From positions 1-41,242 of the forward strand of contig CAMOUK010000011.1 of the NCBI GenBank assembly GCA_946626535.1: DNA of 41,242 bases. The letters are read 5' to 3'. Within the stretch, counting starts at the first letter, position 1; each line of letters starts with the position of its first letter. The stretch comes from an uncultured Caryophanales bacterium. Its GTDB lineage: Bacteria; Bacillota_I; Bacilli_A; Acholeplasmatales; Anaeroplasmataceae. Below are positions 1 to 7,584 of this stretch, piece by piece. The notes beneath the pieces are model-generated. The model was not told the DNA's origin. It was given only the letters and a program-made list of their open reading frames with translations, and did not search any database. Position numbers and translations under genes: made by a program.

Positions 1-107
1 TCTTCTCTCATCCAGACTTTACTGTCGGTATAGGAATTACACCTAATCATGCCATATGGCTCGCAGACTATACTGCCGGTATGGAATTACACCAAACCCC
101 GAAGAAA
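1..107 (-). promoter_or_regulatory. FMN riboswitch (RFN element)
   Basis: Read on the minus strand, the region begins with CTTCGGGG, continues with GGTGTAATTCC and ACCGGCAGTATAGTCTGC, then GAGCC, a second GGTGTAATTCC, ACCGACAGTAAAGTCTGG, and closes with ATGAGAGAAGA. These are the conserved blocks of the RFN aptamer, in order, including both GGTG-AATTCC / ACCG arms and the GGATGAGAGAAG closing strand that pairs with CTTCGGGG. The aptamer binds flavin mononucleotide and normally shuts off riboflavin synthesis (ribD operon) or uptake (ribU). It points leftward, so the regulated gene lies outside the window. The neighbour at 152-1081 is upstream of it and is not its target. Confidence 0.95.
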
Positions 108-151
108 TATTTAGTTCATATCTATTATAAAACTTTTTTTATTAATTTCAA

Positions 152-1081
152 CTATTCAACTCTACCAAATTTCTTTAAATAAAAATAATATTTAGCTGAT
201 ATAGCACCAATCCATTTTATCAAAGCTGTATCTTCTTCTGGATACTTATTATATCCCCAGCCCTCTGGTGCTTCCCAAAGACCATGTTGAGCGATACTAT
301 CAATAATATAATCAAGCTCTAAATCAATTTTTGATTTTAGTTCTTTATCTTCTAAATATAAAGCACAATCAAGAGGATGGATATCCTTTGGATTTGAAAA
401 ATCAACACTAACTACTTTTTTAGCTAAGGTAGTTAATTTTTCTTCTATCTTCTCTTGATAATCAGTATATAGATTCATTTCCTTAATTGAATTTAAGAAA
501 ATATTAAAGCCAATAAACTCTTGTTTTGTTAAAGCCTCCATATTAAAGAAATCATTTAACATAACATCAATCATCTTTAAGGCCTTTTTATAATAAGCCT
601 TAGTTGGCTTAACATATTTTAAAATATAGCCTAAAATACCAGCAGTTGGACCATATCCAAAATATTTCCTATTTTCATCATTATATTCAAAATAGATACT
701 ATGAGCATAATTTTCATTAGACTCAACATTTGGATTCCATTTATTATCTATAATTTCTGCCTTATTAAATAAAAAATTACAAGCCTTATTAATTAATTGA
801 TCAAACATTTCATGTTCAACATTTAAATTAATTCCTGCCATATCTAAATATCTGAAGGCTTCAAATATTTCATATGCTGATGCATGTGGATTATAATTAT
901 CGATATAAAGTCCATTACCAAAGCCACCATCATCAGTTAAATATAATGCTAAAGCGTCTACCATTATTTCATTAGGCATATAATCAGTTAAAACATTATA
1001 AAGACATAAATCTATATCTCTTGCTATATCAACCATTTTATTAGATGCCTTATTTTGCATTTCTTTTGTATATAATTTCAT
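152..1081 (-). CDS. Alpha/alpha-toroid (terpenoid cyclase/prenyltransferase-like fold) protein, function unknown
   Basis: This is a 309-residue soluble protein. Near residue 50 it has DDGGFGNGLYIDNYNPHAS followed by YEIFEAFRYLD, and near the C-terminus GLWEAPEGWGYNKYPEED. These Gly/Trp/aromatic motifs recur in bacterial proteins assigned to the prenyltransferase/squalene-oxidase-repeat (six-hairpin toroid) superfamily. I see no DXDD acid motif or metal site of a true cyclase, so a lipid- or carbohydrate-related role is only inferred. The start is supported by GGTGAT five bases before the ATG. No signal peptide is visible. It is transcribed divergently from the next gene and ends 45 bases before the FMN riboswitch; nothing in the sequence ties it to flavin metabolism. 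The fold call is moderately sure, the function unknown. Confidence 0.55.
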   Translation of the reverse strand: MKLYTKEMQNKASNKMVDIARDIDLCLYNVLTDYMPNEIMVDALALYLTDDGGFGNGLYIDNYNPHASAYEIFEAFRYLDMAGINLNVEHEMFDQLINKACNFLFNKAEIIDNKWNPNVESNENYAHSIYFEYNDENRKYFGYGPTAGILGYILKYVKPTKAYYKKALKMIDVMLNDFFNMEALTKQEFIGFNIFLNSIKEMNLYTDYQEKIEEKLTTLAKKVVSVDFSNPKDIHPLDCALYLEDKELKSKIDLELDYIIDSIAQHGLWEAPEGWGYNKYPEEDTALIKWIGAISAKYYFYLKKFGRVE

Positions 1082-1123
1082 TATTAATCACCATTTCTAA
1101 TTTTACAATAATATATAAAAAAA

Positions 1124-1132
1124 TGCTATAAA
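1124..1132 (+). promoter_or_regulatory. Candidate extended -10 promoter for the gene at 1172
   Basis: TGCTATAAA fits an extended -10 (TGnTATAAT-like) about 40 bases before the preferred start at 1172. The -35 is poor (TTTACA at 1102-1107 with a 19-base spacer). A second TATAAT at 1150-1155 lies closer but would place the transcript start on the ribosome binding site. The assignment is tentative. Confidence 0.4.
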
Positions 1133-1171
1133 AATATCTTTAAATATCTTATAATATTTATGGTGAAAAAA

Positions 1172-1951
1172 ATGAGTTTAACAATGCTATATTATTATAA
1201 TTTACAAGAAATAATAAAAAAATTACCCCAAAACATAACACAGTCAATGGATTTATCTAACGATAATATTTTTAACTTTGCAACCTTTAATGATTTAGCT
1301 AAATTCTATAAGATACGTTTTTTCAGAAGAGATAGATACACTTTAAATGTTAAGCTTCAAGATGAACACTTTTATGATTTTATAAATGAAACAATTATTA
1401 AATTTTCTAAAACTGCAAATCCTAATCAACTTCTTTTGATATATGCTATGCTTGCTCATTATATTTTAGAAGAAGAAATTCAAAAGTATTTGAGCGTTAG
1501 AATTACAAAAATAAATACTTATAACATAATGGCTAATAAAATAGATAAATATTATACTCAAATAATTGATGAAATTGATTTAACAAAAACATCTATATAT
1601 AAGCTATTTCCTAATAGCTTTTATTATACAAAAGAAATGAATGACCTTATTTCTCATCCTATGATTAAGATTTATTCTTTTTTAGAACCCCATAATTATT
1701 TTACTAAGGCAATGAAAAAGAAAAAATCTTATTATAAGAGACGTAGATATCTTAAATTCATGGATTTAGAATTCTTAAATTTAGATAAAAAGCCTTATAT
1801 AATAGGTGATCAAACATATTCATATTCCTTAAATGAAGTTATCGAATTAGCAAGAAAAAATACATTAAAACAAATAGCAATTATTAATGAGCATATATTC
1901 GATAAAAAAGATGAAAAATATAATGAATTATTTAATATAACAAAAGAGTGA
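1172..1951 (+). CDS. Uncharacterised protein, possible degenerate zinc-dependent phospholipase C-like family
   Basis: An in-frame ATG exists at 1160, but GGTGAA at 1162-1167 is a ribosome binding site four bases before ATG 1172, so the protein most likely begins MSLTMLYYYNL (259 residues). It is soluble, mostly helical and Lys/Tyr-rich. The pattern LLIYAMLAHYILEEEIQKY, and later LEFLNLDKKPYIIGDQTYSY followed by SLNEVIELARK, resembles the layout of Firmicute proteins in the zinc-dependent phospholipase C family (helix with His, then a '..LN..W.nP.tg..sFdeL...A' tail). Most zinc-binding histidines are missing. It could therefore be an inactive relative, or an unrelated helical protein. It is one of only three plus-strand genes here and ends in a hairpin shared with the opposing gene. 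Confidence 0.4.
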   Translation: MSLTMLYYYNLQEIIKKLPQNITQSMDLSNDNIFNFATFNDLAKFYKIRFFRRDRYTLNVKLQDEHFYDFINETIIKFSKTANPNQLLLIYAMLAHYILEEEIQKYLSVRITKINTYNIMANKIDKYYTQIIDEIDLTKTSIYKLFPNSFYYTKEMNDLISHPMIKIYSFLEPHNYFTKAMKKKKSYYKRRRYLKFMDLEFLNLDKKPYIIGDQTYSYSLNEVIELARKNTLKQIAIINEHIFDKKDEKYNELFNITKE

Positions 1952-1974
1952 AAAATTAATTTTCACTCTTTTTT
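1942..1974 (+). terminator. Intrinsic terminator between convergent genes
   Basis: A 13-bp stem (AAAAGAGTGAAAA paired with TTTTCACTCTTTT) and a 5-base loop are followed by a T-run on the plus strand. It overlaps the TGA of the plus-strand gene and the TAA (1956-1958) of the minus-strand HAD gene. The minus side has only a short T-run, so it probably works best for the plus strand. Confidence 0.85.
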
Positions 1975-2621
1975 ATCATTTCATATAATTCATCTAAAGA
2001 TAAATATAAAGATGATACTTCCTTTATTTTATCTTCTTCTTGTTTATAAAAATCTTCCTTTACACCAATAGTTTCTAGCCCTATTTTCCTAGCTACTTCT
2101 AAAACTAGAGGTGAATCATCTAATAAAATAGTTTTTGATTTATCTAAATTATGCTTCTTAATTAAATACTTAATCGCATCACCATTTTCCTTAGACATCT
2201 TATTTGATGTTGCAGAAAATATATCAGTAAAATAGCTTCTTATATTCTTATGATCTATAGCAGGATCAATTATTTCATAAACTGATGCTGATAAAACAAA
2301 TAATTTTTTATTTAAGCTTTTTAATAATTTAAATAATTCAACACTATTTTTCTTTAAATTATTATACTTATATTCACTATAAACCCATCTTTTCATATCA
2401 GCAAGTATATCATTTATAGAACCATCAAGATTATATTCCTTCTTAAAGAATTCTGCCGTTTCTAATGTTTCAAAATAATATATTTGCTTATCTAGATCAG
2501 GTTTAGGTGTTTTATTTTTATATTTGATATATGATGATGGTCTTGATACCCAATATGGCATAGAATCCATAACTGTACCATCAAAATCAAATATAAAATT
2601 ATCATAATCTAATAAATTCAT
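1956..2621 (-). CDS. HAD-superfamily hydrolase (phosphoglycolate phosphatase/beta-phosphoglucomutase-like)
   Basis: This 221-residue protein has HAD motif I DFDGTVMDS near the N-terminus (nucleophile Asp and acid/base Asp), motif II LSAS near residue 110, a motif III Lys in the SKENGD region, and motif IV LLDDSPL near residue 168. The helical insert between motifs I and II is a type-I cap. It should be a Mg-dependent cytosolic phosphohydrolase; the substrate cannot be read from sequence. Its ATG overlaps the rsfS stop codon (TAATG), so the two are translationally coupled and it closes the yqeG operon. In Bacillus this slot after rsfS holds a methyltransferase, so the association appears lineage-specific. 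Confidence 0.85.
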   Translation of the reverse strand: MNLLDYDNFIFDFDGTVMDSMPYWVSRPSSYIKYKNKTPKPDLDKQIYYFETLETAEFFKKEYNLDGSINDILADMKRWVYSEYKYNNLKKNSVELFKLLKSLNKKLFVLSASVYEIIDPAIDHKNIRSYFTDIFSATSNKMSKENGDAIKYLIKKHNLDKSKTILLDDSPLVLEVARKIGLETIGVKEDFYKQEEDKIKEVSSLYLSLDELYEMIKKSEN

Positions 2622-2947
2622 TATAATTGTTTATTTAAAGTATCAGTATAGATTTTTTCAATTGATACTCTTTTTCTTTCTTCTTCAGTAAAGATTAAAA
2701 CTATAATATCATAACAATCTACAATTACCCAAGGAGTTTCCTTACCTTCAACAGCTCTAACCTTAAAGCCATTTTTTTCAACCTCTTCAGTAATATATGT
2801 GATAACTGCTGAAACCTGTCTCATGCTTGAAACAGATGCTACTACCATCTCATCATAAAATGGAGATTTTTCTTTAGTATCTATAGATATGATATCATAA
2901 GCCTTAACCTTACCTAAAGCTTCTACAATTGACTCTTCTAAATTCAT
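2621..2947 (-). CDS. rsfS: Ribosomal silencing factor RsfS
   Basis: At 108 residues it has the usual RsfS/YbeB/YqeL length. Family landmarks include an alpha-beta start ('VEALGKVKAYDIISIDTKEKS'-like, abbreviated), VASVSSMRQVSAVITYI and the C-terminal WVIVDCYDIIVLIFTEEER. RsfS binds ribosomal protein uL14 and blocks joining of the 30S and 50S subunits when nutrients are scarce. It begins immediately after the yqeK stop codon (TAAATG) and overlaps the following HAD gene by one base. The yqeK-rsfS order is the conserved Firmicute arrangement, which supports the call. Confidence 0.95.
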   Translation of the reverse strand: MNLEESIVEALGKVKAYDIISIDTKEKSPFYDEMVVASVSSMRQVSAVITYITEEVEKNGFKVRAVEGKETPWVIVDCYDIIVLIFTEEERKRVSIEKIYTDTLNKQL

Positions 2948-3520
2948 TTACTTACCACCCTTTTCTAAATATTCATTATAAACCTCAAGCTGTCTTGGAT
3001 GAGGATTTTGATGATTTTTTAAGCATAGCTCCATAGTCTTTTCTAAAGAATAAACTATAGCCTCATTAAATTTATCTTCATATAGCATCTTTCTTGCTTC
3101 TATACAAGATTCATACTTTCTATTTTTTTCTGTATAATCAGCAATCATGATTATCGCCTCTAGCATACTCATACCAGGTCTTCCAAATACATGATTATAA
3201 ATCGCATTAAATATATCCTCATCATCACCTATATATTTTTTATACATATAGGCAGAGCCATAGGCATGATATAAAAAATCATAATGCCTACATTCATCTA
3301 TTTCAGCTGGAGTAAATATTTTTTCTAATTCATTTACATCATCATATTTACAAAAGTCATGCATAACAGCTGCAATCTTAGCCTTCTTCACATTAACCTT
3401 ATATTTTTTAGCTAAATATTTAGCCATTTCAACAACGCCAAATATGTGCTCTAATCTTGCTTGATGCTTACCATCAAAATGCTTTATTAATAATCTTTTT
3501 GCTTTTCTATATGATTCCAT
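2948..3520 (-). CDS. yqeK: YqeK-type HD-domain hydrolase (symmetrical Ap4A hydrolase)
   Basis: This 190-residue protein has the HD-superfamily ligands: RLEHIFGVVEMA (first His), AAVMHDFCKYD (HD pair, residues about 50-60), YHAYGSAYM and IYNHVFGRPGMS (downstream His), and MIADYTEKNR (last Asp). This pattern is YqeK, which in Firmicutes cleaves diadenosine tetraphosphate into two ADP, using a metal centre. It overlaps yqeH by 14 bases upstream and abuts rsfS downstream. In most Firmicutes nadD sits between yqeH and yqeK; here it is missing from the cluster. Confidence 0.92.
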   Translation of the reverse strand: MESYRKAKRLLIKHFDGKHQARLEHIFGVVEMAKYLAKKYKVNVKKAKIAAVMHDFCKYDDVNELEKIFTPAEIDECRHYDFLYHAYGSAYMYKKYIGDDEDIFNAIYNHVFGRPGMSMLEAIIMIADYTEKNRKYESCIEARKMLYEDKFNEAIVYSLEKTMELCLKNHQNPHPRQLEVYNEYLEKGGK

Positions 3521-4604
3521 TAGTTATATAAACCTCCGTATTATCTACATAACCAAGCTTTATATGACACTTATTTGAACATGAAATAAAGCCAATGCTT
3601 GATAACCATATAGTTCTTTTACCTTTACCATCTAAGAAAATATCTTTAGTCTTATATTTTAAATTACTTGCCTCTTCAATAGTTGGAGGAGTTAATAATT
3701 TACCTAATTCTTTATTAAATAAACTTTCTCTATTCTTAGTTTTTGTTCTATGAATATATAAATCATTTGATACATAGATAGTTAAAGATATCTTTTCATC
3801 TGACATAATATCTAAATAGAATAATCCACCGATAAATAATGTATTACCATCTAATATTTGATATGTCTTTGGCTTAATAGTCGCTGTTGGAATTATCTTA
3901 TTATAACTTACAGGCATCAATTTATTTATTATATCTAATTCATTAATTAAGCCTGGTGTATCTATAAATGCCTTATTATCCTCAAAGAATGGAACAACTA
4001 TTTGATTTAGGGTTGTACCTGGAATCATAGATGTTGAAATAACATCATCAGACTTTGAAGTATTTCTTTTAATTAAAGCATTTATTAAAGATGATTTACC
4101 AACATTTGCACAACCGACAAAATAAACATCTCTACCTCTTCTTGCTAAATCTATAATATTCATTAAATCATCGATAAAGTATCCCTTTAAAGATGATACA
4201 ACAGATATTGCAAGAAGCTTTAAGCCAGCAGCACATGCTTGATTATTTAAAAACTTTACAATAGATTCTGGATTAGTACTTTTAGGGAATAAATCGAATT
4301 TATTAGCTACAAGTATTACATCCTTATTATGAAGCTTTTCAATCATCTTCTTATTAAAGGTAGCCTTTAAAGAAAATACATCTACGATAAATACCATAAG
4401 ACCATTTTTCTTAATTACATCATCAATTACCTTTTCATAATCAGAATTTTTAGCAACTATCTTTGGTAATTCATTATAGTTTTTAATTCTAAAGCATCTT
4501 TTACAATATTTAATTTCAGAGGTTAGCTTAGGAACAAACCCAGGCTTAGATTCATCATCTTCCTGTAAGATTGAACCACAACCATTACATTTTCTTATTA
4601 TCAT
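3507..4604 (-). CDS. yqeH: YqeH, circularly permuted ribosome-assembly GTPase
   Basis: The 365-residue protein starts with a four-cysteine zinc finger (CNGCG ... YCKRCFRIKNY), followed by GTPase motifs in permuted order: G4 ANKFDLF (about residue 102), then G1 VGCANVGKSSLINAL (about 165), G2 SMIPGTTLNQ and G3 DTPGL. A C-terminal domain of about 130 residues follows, as in other YqeH proteins. YqeH is needed for 30S subunit assembly and 16S rRNA maturation. It overlaps yqeG by 20 bases and yqeK by 14, so the block is translationally coupled. The NKFD-first order separates it from ordinary Era/Der GTPases. Confidence 0.96.
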   Translation of the reverse strand: MIIRKCNGCGSILQEDDESKPGFVPKLTSEIKYCKRCFRIKNYNELPKIVAKNSDYEKVIDDVIKKNGLMVFIVDVFSLKATFNKKMIEKLHNKDVILVANKFDLFPKSTNPESIVKFLNNQACAAGLKLLAISVVSSLKGYFIDDLMNIIDLARRGRDVYFVGCANVGKSSLINALIKRNTSKSDDVISTSMIPGTTLNQIVVPFFEDNKAFIDTPGLINELDIINKLMPVSYNKIIPTATIKPKTYQILDGNTLFIGGLFYLDIMSDEKISLTIYVSNDLYIHRTKTKNRESLFNKELGKLLTPPTIEEASNLKYKTKDIFLDGKGKRTIWLSSIGFISCSNKCHIKLGYVDNTEVYITNGII

Positions 4605-5160
4605 ATGATGCCTCCACGTAAGCTTCTAATTTATCCTTATAAGCATCAGGATATTTCTTCATTATCTTTTTCAAATAATGTCTTTCTAATCTTCTATTTA
4701 TTCTAGTAGGTAAGATATCAGTTAATTTATCAATTGGCTTTACTAAAATAGAGCTTATTTTTGCCCTATTAGCACCAAAAATATCAGTCATTAGCTGATC
4801 TCCAAATAAGATGATTTCTTCTTTTTGATATTTTTTAGAGGCTAAATGCTTAATAGCTTTATTAATTCCTCTTTTTAAAGGCTTTAGACTCATTTTAGTA
4901 TATTTTAATTCTAAAATCTCGGCAAACTTCTTAGCTCTTAAGCCCTTAGATGAATTTGAAACTATAATAATTTCAAATCCCTTTTCCTTTAAGTTTTTAA
5001 TTAAGTTTTTTAAATCATCTTTAGGCAAAGACTCCTTATAGCTAATAAGGGTATTATCTAAATCTGTTAGGATTAATCTAATACCTTTATTATATAGCAT
5101 ATCATAGTCTATGTCATATATTGAATTATAATAATATGAAGGTATAAGCTTTTTTATCAT
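4585..5160 (-). CDS. yqeG: YqeG-family HAD phosphatase
   Basis: This 191-residue protein has HAD motif I LTDLDNTLISY (about residue 32), motif II IVSNSS, a motif III Lys in LKPLKRGINKA, and motif IV LFGDQLMTDIFGANRA. The cap is small, as in the YqeG/HAD-IIIA family (TIGR01668). In Bacillota it precedes yqeH and is linked by position to ribosome assembly; its substrate is unresolved as far as I know. The start is clear: AAGGAG lies four bases before the ATG. That ribosome binding site sits directly after the greA terminator, and no promoter is visible between them, so expression probably depends on read-through. Confidence 0.93.
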   Translation of the reverse strand: MIKKLIPSYYYNSIYDIDYDMLYNKGIRLILTDLDNTLISYKESLPKDDLKNLIKNLKEKGFEIIIVSNSSKGLRAKKFAEILELKYTKMSLKPLKRGINKAIKHLASKKYQKEEIILFGDQLMTDIFGANRAKISSILVKPIDKLTDILPTRINRRLERHYLKKIMKKYPDAYKDKLEAYVEASYDNKKM

Positions 5161-5171
5161 AATTCTCCTTA

Positions 5172-5208
5172 GAAAAATAAGAGCCGTTCTTTTTGTGAAC
5201 TGCTCTTA
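5172..5208 (-). terminator. greA terminator/attenuator in front of yqeG
   Basis: On the minus strand TAAGAGCAGTTC pairs with GAACGGCTCTTA around a short A-rich loop, followed by TTTTT. The T-run is only a few bases before the AAGGAG of yqeG, and there is no -10 element in the remaining space. It therefore likely ends most greA transcripts while letting some continue into the yqeG operon. Confidence 0.85.
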
Positions 5209-5213
5209 AAAAA

Positions 5214-5663
5214 TTAGTTTTTCTTTAATAATTTTACTTTTAATTCTCTTCCTGATTCACTAATGAATGTGAAAGTTTCATTTACCTTTCTATTCATTAT
5301 AGCCTTTCCAAGTGGAGATTCCTTTGAAATCTTTCCTTCCTTTGGATTAGCTTCGCTTGAACCTACAATCTTTAATGTATATTCTTTATTTAAATCTACA
5401 TACTTGATTGTGATTGTTGTATCTTCAATAATCTTATGATACTTAACAATGTTTTCAAGTTCTGTGATCTTAGCTTCGTTTTCACTTTGAGCTTCTCTAG
5501 CTGCTGAATAATCTGCGTTTTCAGATAAGTCACCATTAGCTCTAGCTTCAGAAATAGCTTGTAAAATTTTTGGACGTTCAACGTTTGTTCTTCTATCTAA
5601 TTCCTTAATGACTTCTTCATAACCTTCTTTGGTTAATTCAAATACTTGATCTTTATTGGCCAT
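5214..5663 (-). CDS. greA: Transcription elongation factor GreA
   Basis: The protein has the GreA N-terminal coiled coil (ELTKEGYEEVIKELDRR ... ARANGDLSENADYSAAREA, with the acidic DLSENADY tip that reaches the RNA polymerase active site) and the FKBP-like C-terminus ending in ISKESPLGKAIMNRKVNET. GreA stimulates cleavage of backtracked RNA. Two ATGs are in frame at the start (5669 and 5663). GGAGG at 5673-5677 is only 3 bases from the first but 9 from the second, so MANKDQVF (149 residues) is preferred. It has its own promoter and terminator. In Bacillus subtilis yrrN-yrrO-udk-greA is the order; here udk is replaced by a ygjP-like gene. Confidence 0.97.
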   Translation of the reverse strand: MANKDQVFELTKEGYEEVIKELDRRTNVERPKILQAISEARANGDLSENADYSAAREAQSENEAKITELENIVKYHKIIEDTTITIKYVDLNKEYTLKIVGSSEANPKEGKISKESPLGKAIMNRKVNETFTFISESGRELKVKLLKKN

Positions 5664-5692
5664 GTCCATAACCCTCCGTTAACTCGTATGAT

Positions 5693-5721
5693 ATTATACT
5701 TAATTTAAAACTAAAAATCAA
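5693..5721 (-). promoter_or_regulatory. greA promoter
   Basis: On the minus strand TTGATT (5716-5721) and TATAAT (5693-5698) are separated by exactly 17 bases, a good SigA-type promoter. The -35 overlaps the TGA stop of the upstream ygjP-like gene at 5718. Confidence 0.8.
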
Positions 5722-6398
5722 TATAAATCTTTATATTTAAACCTTCTTAAAGCTTTCTGATATTTAATAAAACCAGGTAGCTTTTGTTCACATAATAGAT
5801 AAAAATTTTTAGAATGATTTTGTTCATAAAAATGAGCAAGCTCATGATATAAAACACATTTTATATAAATAGGCTCATATTTAGCCAAATTAAGTGAGAA
5901 ATTTACTTGATTTCTCTTATAGTAGCATTTACCAAAATATGTTTTAACATTCTTATAAATAATTTTTATATCCTGTTTTAAATTATATTCTTCCTTAGCA
6001 ATTGGAAAATAATGATTCATATAATTAATTAAAAAATCACCATAAAACTTATATATTGTAGCTTCAATAATTCTATCCTCTAAAGCCTTTGTATGAACGA
6101 TAAAATTATTGTCTTCAACCTCTACATAATTAATACTATCTAGTCTTTTAACTAAATTATATTCCTTACCTAAATAATGAATTACATCCTTCTTTTCATG
6201 CTTAGCTATGGCTTCATTAATTTCAGCAAAATGATCCTTAATAAATTTTTCTATTGTATTTACTTTTAATCTTGTCGGTGATGAAAATACTAAATAATCA
6301 TCTACAACCTTTACCTTTAAATATCTAGAATTTCTTCTAATTATTGTCTTAAATAAAAATCTTTTACCAGAAATATCAATGTAATAAATATTAATCAC
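5718..6398 (-). CDS. YgjP-like (DUF45/WLM) zinc metallopeptidase family protein
   Basis: This protein of about 226 residues has the DUF45/YgjP signature: FGKCYYKRNQVNFSLNLAKY, then YHELAHFYEQNHSKNFYLLC near residue 185-205, where HELAH plus the downstream NHS.xF supplies the zinc-binding/catalytic HExxH set. The C-terminal LRRFKYK is also typical. The cellular substrate is unknown. The start is ambiguous. GTG at 6398 lies inside GGTGAT, which itself looks like the ribosome binding site; the in-frame codon four bases after GGTGAT, where other genes here carry ATG, is ATT at 6387-6389. The beginning overlaps the end of the upstream U32 gene. It occupies the place of udk in the Bacillus cluster. 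Confidence 0.85.
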   Translation of the reverse strand: MINIYYIDISGKRFLFKTIIRRNSRYLKVKVVDDYLVFSSPTRLKVNTIEKFIKDHFAEINEAIAKHEKKDVIHYLGKEYNLVKRLDSINYVEVEDNNFIVHTKALEDRIIEATIYKFYGDFLINYMNHYFPIAKEEYNLKQDIKIIYKNVKTYFGKCYYKRNQVNFSLNLAKYEPIYIKCVLYHELAHFYEQNHSKNFYLLCEQKLPGFIKYQKALRRFKYKDLY

Positions 6399-7584
6399 CC
6401 TTTCTAAGTAAATAGTAAGGCTCTAATTTATAATCACATTTAAATTTAATAATTTGTCTTGGATGTCTTGCAGCGTCAAGTAAATTACCATCTAAATCAT
6501 AAATTTCTTTAATATTTATATTAAAAGTCTTTTCTGGTGTAAATACTTCAATTGTTGAATTAGGTAAGAAATAATTTCTTTGTTCAACATAAAGCATCTT
6601 TTCATCCTCATCATATTTTAAGACTACACCTATAAAATCCTTAGTTGGTGTTGATAGATTTAAGTCGTATAACTGTTCATTAATAGTAGTCATACCATTT
6701 AAAAAGCCTATTGATGTAAGTCTATTTTCTGCCTTTTCTATGGCATCCTCATAAATCTTATAATCTTTAATTTTTCCTGTAGCTTTATATTCATCAATAA
6801 TCTTTCTATAGGCATTTACTACTGTTGCGATATAATGAAGAGATTTCATTCTACCTTCAATTTTAAATGAATTAATTCCTAAATCCATTAAATTTGGAAT
6901 TAATCTTATGGCGCATAAATCCTTTGAGCTCATCGCAAATGGATTATCATCCTTTGAATAGATATTACCTAAATTATCCTTTAGTTCATAGCACCATCTA
7001 CATGAATGAGCACAGCCACCTCTATTAGCATCTCTATTTGTCATATTATTTGAAAGCATACATCTACCAGAAATTGATACACACATACCTCCATGAATAA
7101 ATACTTCAATATCAGCTTTGGCTGTTTCTTTTATCTTTTTAATTTCATCTAAGTTTAGCTCTCTTGCTAAAACAACTCTTTGAACACCTAAGTTCTCATA
7201 AAATTTAACTGCATATTGATTTGATACTGAATCTTGAGTTGATACATGAGCTTCCATTTTAGTATGCTTTAAAACCATCTCTAAAATATAGATGCTTGAG
7301 GCAATTATACAGTCAACTCCAGCACCCTCTAGCTCCTTTAAATACTTAATTACACCCTCAGTATCAATATTATGCATAACTATATTACAAGTTACATGTA
7401 TTTTAGCATTATGCTTATGGGCAAAATCACAGGCTTCTTTAATATCATCTATAGTGAAGTTTGAAGCCCTACTTCTTAATGAGAAGCTTTGGCCACCAAT
7501 AAATACGGCATCAGCACCATAAAGAATTGCCACCTTTAGCTTTTCTAGGTCACCAGCAGGAGCTAATAATTCAAATTTAGCCAT
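6391..7584 (-). CDS. yrrO: U32-family protein, tRNA U34 5-hydroxylation (YrrO/TrhP type)
   Basis: The 397-residue protein starts FELLAPAGDLEKLKVAILYGADAV (abbreviated here as ELLAPAGDLEKL and YGADAVFIGG). It carries the U32 signature HGGMCVSISGRCMLSN and a cysteine cluster RGGCAHSCRWCYEL near residues 165-200, followed by SSKDLCAIRLIP and FKIEGRMKS. In Bacillus subtilis the paired U32 proteins YrrN and YrrO (TrhP1/TrhP2) make 5-hydroxyuridine at tRNA position 34 from prephenate; the cysteines probably hold an iron-sulfur cluster. It overlaps the upstream paralogue by one base. The yrrN-yrrO-x-greA context matches Bacillus. Older databases call this family a collagenase-like peptidase, which is less likely here. 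Confidence 0.93.
   Translation of the reverse strand: MAKFELLAPAGDLEKLKVAILYGADAVFIGGQSFSLRSRASNFTIDDIKEACDFAHKHNAKIHVTCNIVMHNIDTEGVIKYLKELEGAGVDCIIASSIYILEMVLKHTKMEAHVSTQDSVSNQYAVKFYENLGVQRVVLARELNLDEIKKIKETAKADIEVFIHGGMCVSISGRCMLSNNMTNRDANRGGCAHSCRWCYELKDNLGNIYSKDDNPFAMSSKDLCAIRLIPNLMDLGINSFKIEGRMKSLHYIATVVNAYRKIIDEYKATGKIKDYKIYEDAIEKAENRLTSIGFLNGMTTINEQLYDLNLSTPTKDFIGVVLKYDEDEKMLYVEQRNYFLPNSTIEVFTPEKTFNINIKEIYDLDGNLLDAARHPRQIIKFKCDYKLEPYYLLRKGD

Noticed and set aside
7292..7522. Plus-strand open frame opposite yrrO
   Set aside because: It lies wholly antisense to a well-supported gene, has no ribosome binding site and no recognisable protein pattern.
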